Part shown: in pieces, positions 63,300-64,000 of the stretch | Layout: each line of letters opens with the position of its first letter | How positions within the stretch are numbered: the stretch's first letter is position 1 | NCBI RefSeq assembly: GCF_021568855.1 | Contig: NZ_JAKGUG010000002.1 | Span: forward strand, 186,001-250,000 | Direction: 5' to 3' | DNA: 64,000 bases | Source of the DNA: Dethiosulfovibrio russensis | GTDB taxonomy: Bacteria; Synergistota; Synergistia; Synergistales; Dethiosulfovibrionaceae | Notes under the pieces: generated by a model | Told to the model about the DNA's origin: nothing | Database searches by the model: none | The model's input: the letters and a program-made list of their open reading frames with translations, nothing else | Position numbers and translations under genes: made by a program

Positions 63300-63415
63300 T
63301 CTCCATCACTTCCTAATATTTATTTTTACCGTTTTGAACCTTCAATTTTTCCCTGAAAAAACTAAGTCGATACGTAAGTTGATATAATGGGGGAAAGGGG
63401 AAAGGGGTTAGTAGA

Positions 63416-63829
63416 ATGGCAGGAGACGTTTTGGTCCGTTTCGGAGTGGCGGTTCCGGAAGGACTACTGAGGGATTTCGACCGCCAGATAGAGCGAAAGG
63501 GAGTTCCCAACCGCTCTGAGGCCATAAGACAGCTGATCCGAGACTCCATCTCGGACACCCGCTGGACCGAGGGGAAGGGCACCGTCTACGGATCTGTGAC
63601 CATCTCCTACAACCACCATACCAGGGAGGCCTGTTCGACCCTGACCGACATACAGCACGATTTCGGCGACGTCATAATATGCACCAACCACGTCCACGCC
63701 GATCACGATCACTGCGTGGAGGTCATAATGGTCAAGGGAGAGGCGTCCAGGGTGAAGGCCCTCATAGAGGAGCTGTCGGGGGTCAGGGCGATAAACAACC
63801 TGTCGCCGGTCATAGCCTCCATACTTTAA
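63416..63829 (+). CDS. nikR: Nickel-responsive regulator NikR
   Basis: 137 residues. An N-terminal ribbon-helix-helix (VLVRFGVAVPEGLLRDFDRQ, PNRSEAIRQLIRD) and a C-terminal ACT-like domain with the nickel ligands (IQHDFGDVIICTNHVHADHD, HCVEVIMVKG). It represses nickel uptake genes when nickel is high. No nickel transporter lies in the window. A TATAAT box occurs at 63383-63388. Confidence 0.93.
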   Translation: MAGDVLVRFGVAVPEGLLRDFDRQIERKGVPNRSEAIRQLIRDSISDTRWTEGKGTVYGSVTISYNHHTREACSTLTDIQHDFGDVIICTNHVHADHDHCVEVIMVKGEASRVKALIEELSGVRAINNLSPVIASIL

Positions 63830-63830
63830 A

Positions 63831-63858
63831 GAGGTCGTCGGGAGTTCCCGACGACCTC
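63831..63858. terminator. Bidirectional terminator between nikR and ridA-like gene
   Basis: A perfect 13-bp stem, GAGGTCGTCGGGA with TCCCGACGACCTC, and a 2-base loop. Confidence 0.75.
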
Positions 63859-63863
63859 CGACT

Positions 63864-64000
63864 TTAACCTTTGAGGGCCACTACCTCTATCTCGACCATT
63901 CCGTCCAGAGGAAGCTTGGCTACCTGGAAGGCGCTCCTGGCGGGACACTCTCCCACGAAAAAGGACTTGTAGACCTCGTTCATTGCGGCGAAGTTATTCA
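63864..64000 (-). CDS. RidA-family enamine/imine deaminase, 3' part
   Basis: Only the last 45 or so codons are inside the window; the start lies beyond the right edge. The translated end contains MNEVYKSFFVGECPARSAFQ and LPLDGMVEIEVVALKG, the conserved C-terminal half of RidA/YjgF/TdcF, including the arginine of PARSAF. The family clears reactive enamines made by PLP enzymes such as threonine dehydratase. Confidence 0.85.
   Translation of the reverse strand, partial: NNFAAMNEVYKSFFVGECPARSAFQVAKLPLDGMVEIEVVALKG

Overview
The window comes from an anaerobic, amino-acid-fermenting, diderm bacterium, most likely a member of the Synergistota (Dethiosulfovibrio-like). The reasons are a secreted beta-helix protein ending in a GGC-plus-hydrophobic tail typical of the Synerg-CTERM sorting signal, glycine/sarcosine/betaine reductase component B genes with an in-frame selenocysteine TGA, a sensory-type [FeFe]-hydrogenase, osmoregulated periplasmic glucan genes, and native genes rich in ATA, AGA and AGG codons. 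The assignment to genus is inference. No rRNA, tRNA or CRISPR array was found.

Layout. 1-8.5 kb: IclR regulator, diguanylate cyclase, Na/phosphate symporter, MalY-type PLP enzyme, then a translationally coupled 2Fe-2S protein / HydS-like sensory hydrogenase / PP2C phosphatase set. 8.6-13.2 kb: complete livKHMGF branched-chain amino acid ABC transporter with a terminator hairpin after livK. 13.3-16.2 kb: small unknown protein, two tandem WYL regulators and a small membrane protein. 16.2-20 kb: LacI regulator, DapA-family lyase/aldolase and an NRAMP-fold transporter that lacks the metal-binding motif, with matching ACGT-centred operators before the last two. 20-24 kb: PH-domain protein, a SsuABC/TauABC-type transporter and 3-methyladenine glycosylase. 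24.1-26.2 kb: a two-gene Septu (PtuAB) anti-phage system. 26.2-33.2 kb: OpgG, a small protein resembling a detached OpgH N terminus, OpgH, the beta-helix protein and a rhodanese. 33.2-41.2 kb: NhaC antiporter, MtaA/UroD-family methyltransferase, isoaspartyl dipeptidase, unknown protein, Hcp with a divergent Crp/Fnr regulator and an operator between them, and a small exported protein.

41.3-51.2 kb: LuxR-type ATPase regulator, acetamidase/formamidase, arsenite methyltransferase, then a CdaR-type regulator divergent from grdE-grdB(Sec)-grdX-ykvI. GrdE keeps the Asn-Cys242 pyruvoyl-forming site; GrdB has UGA followed by a SECIS-like hairpin. The other reductase parts (grdA, grdC, grdD) are not in the window.

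51.2-61.9 kb is a foreign-looking type I restriction-modification island with different codon use: hsdM1, a 30-codon CPECG mini-gene, hsdM2, a TrlF-like PHP+SMC ATPase and hsdS are chained by 4-base stop/start overlaps, followed by a 20-codon relic of another hsdR start and then the full hsdR. It sits beside fumC, and a heavily deleted relic of fumC with its terminator lies on the far side of the island, so the island is bracketed by related sequence. The window closes with fumC, nikR and the 3' part of a ridA-like gene.
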